A stretch of 6,005 nt of DNA. Source: an uncultured Porphyromonas sp. (GTDB lineage: Bacteria; Bacteroidota; Bacteroidia; Bacteroidales; Porphyromonadaceae). The translations under genes and the position numbers were made by a program. This document shows, in pieces, positions 5,306 to 6,005 of the stretch. The notes under the pieces were generated by a model. It was not told where the DNA came from. It did not search any database and was given only the letters and a program-made list of their open reading frames with translations. Numbering within the stretch: position 1 is the first letter of the stretch; each line of letters opens with the position of its first letter. The DNA lies in contig CAMFNC010000192.1 in the NCBI GenBank assembly GCA_945965245.1, positions 1-6,005 of the forward strand. The letters are read 5' to 3'.

Positions 5306-6005
5306 CTATTTTCGTGATAACTGCTCTAAAGCCTGACGAATAGTGGCAATGCGCAATTCGGCATCTGCCTCTTTCTTGCGTTCCAGAGCCAACACCTTTT
5401 CAGGAGCATTCTTCACAAAGCCTTCATTGCTCAGTTTCTTACGTACAGAACAGAGAAATTTCTCTTGATATGCCAAATCGGCTTGCAACTTGGCGGTCTC
5501 TTCCTCCACATTGATGTGGCTACCAATGGGAATACCAAATTCGCGCACACCAACCATAAAGATAAAATCACCATCGGTCTTTGTTTCCACACGTCGGAGG
5601 TTATCCAGATTACCCATCTTTATGAGTAATCCATCCAATCCATCTGGATAACCGGCCGGCAATTTCAATTGAAGAGGTTCTTTAGGTGAAATATTCTTGG
5701 CAGCACGCACATTGCGGATGCCGGTAATCACTTCCTGCACTTCGGCAAACTGCTTCATAAAACCTTCATCCACCGGCTTGGCAGCAATAAGCAGACGATA
5801 CATGATGGATTCTCCATCTTGACGCGGAGCAATGTTTTGCCACAATTCTTCAGTAATAAACGGCATAAACGGATGCAAAAGCGTCAGTAACTCTTCGAAA
5901 AACACCAGTGCCTCTTTCATGGTCTCGGCATCGACAGGCGAGCCGTATGCAGGCTTGATAATTTCCAAATACCACGCAGAGAAGTCGTCCCAAAAGAGTT
6001 TATAC
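5306..6005 (-). CDS. valS: Valyl-tRNA synthetase, C-terminal part (5' end off window)
   Basis: The last 232 residues of ValS, which charges tRNA-Val with valine in the cytoplasm, are visible; full-length enzymes have about 870-950. The frame is open to the right edge with no start in view. The part begins in the helical anticodon-binding domain: YKLFWDDFSAWYLEIIKPAY at the edge, then the class Ia block HPFMPFITEELW. A small alpha/beta linker region follows (TGIRNVRAAKNISP and onward). The last ~68 residues, from NVEEETAKL to the end, are the ValS C-terminal coiled-coil arm that contacts the tRNA, with the typical KLSNEGFVKNAPEKVL motif. The catalytic HIGH/KMSKS and editing domains lie outside the window. 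The stop is TAG at 5308-5306. Nothing in the visible part suggests a defect. Confidence 0.97.
   Translation of the reverse strand, partial: YKLFWDDFSAWYLEIIKPAYGSPVDAETMKEALVFFEELLTLLHPFMPFITEELWQNIAPRQDGESIMYRLLIAAKPVDEGFMKQFAEVQEVITGIRNVRAAKNISPKEPLQLKLPAGYPDGLDGLLIKMGNLDNLRRVETKTDGDFIFMVGVREFGIPIGSHINVEEETAKLQADLAYQEKFLCSVRKKLSNEGFVKNAPEKVLALERKKEADAELRIATIRQALEQLSRK

Noticed and set aside
5966..5968. TTG as a start codon for a separate 220-residue protein at the right edge
   Set aside because: The frame continues upstream to the window edge with clear ValS sequence (YKLFWDDFSAWY), so this TTG is an internal leucine codon.

Overview
The window looks like an ordinary chromosomal segment from a member of the Bacteroidota, probably Bacteroidales. 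The evidence is that three transcription units begin with a perfect Bacteroidota-type -7 element (TAnnTTTG), the gene starts mostly lack Shine-Dalgarno sequences, and the encoded proteins look like that phylum. I could not run a database search, so genus is not assigned. Every gene I can support lies on the minus strand, so transcription runs from the right edge to the left.

Right part (6005 to about 4530): the C-terminal end of valyl-tRNA synthetase (valS), then a 147-residue acidic protein I do not recognise, then a tRNA-Thr with anticodon CGT. The tRNA has its own promoter motif and is followed by a strong rho-independent terminator. This part is informational housekeeping. Centre (4527 to 3466): rlmN, the radical-SAM 23S rRNA/tRNA adenine-C2 methyltransferase, directly downstream of that terminator and with its own -7 element.

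Left part (3391 to 1): a compact cobalt operon, cbiK - cbiM - cbiN - cbiQO. CbiM, CbiN and the CbiQ/CbiO parts form an ECF-type Co2+ importer. CbiK is the anaerobic chelatase that inserts Co2+ into sirohydrochlorin-type rings at the start of anaerobic cobalamin synthesis. The operon therefore joins cobalt uptake to cobalt insertion. Its first gene starts only 74 bases after rlmN, which leaves no room for a full cobalamin riboswitch.

The most unusual feature is that the membrane coupling subunit CbiQ and the ATPase CbiO are read as one continuous frame, open to the left edge (460 complete codons seen). A GTG preceded by a purine-rich GGGGAG sits exactly where a free-standing CbiO would begin. 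This raises the possibility that both the fusion and free CbiO are made. No mobile element, CRISPR array, phage gene or clearly novel multi-gene system is visible. No gene-free stretch reaches 300 bases.
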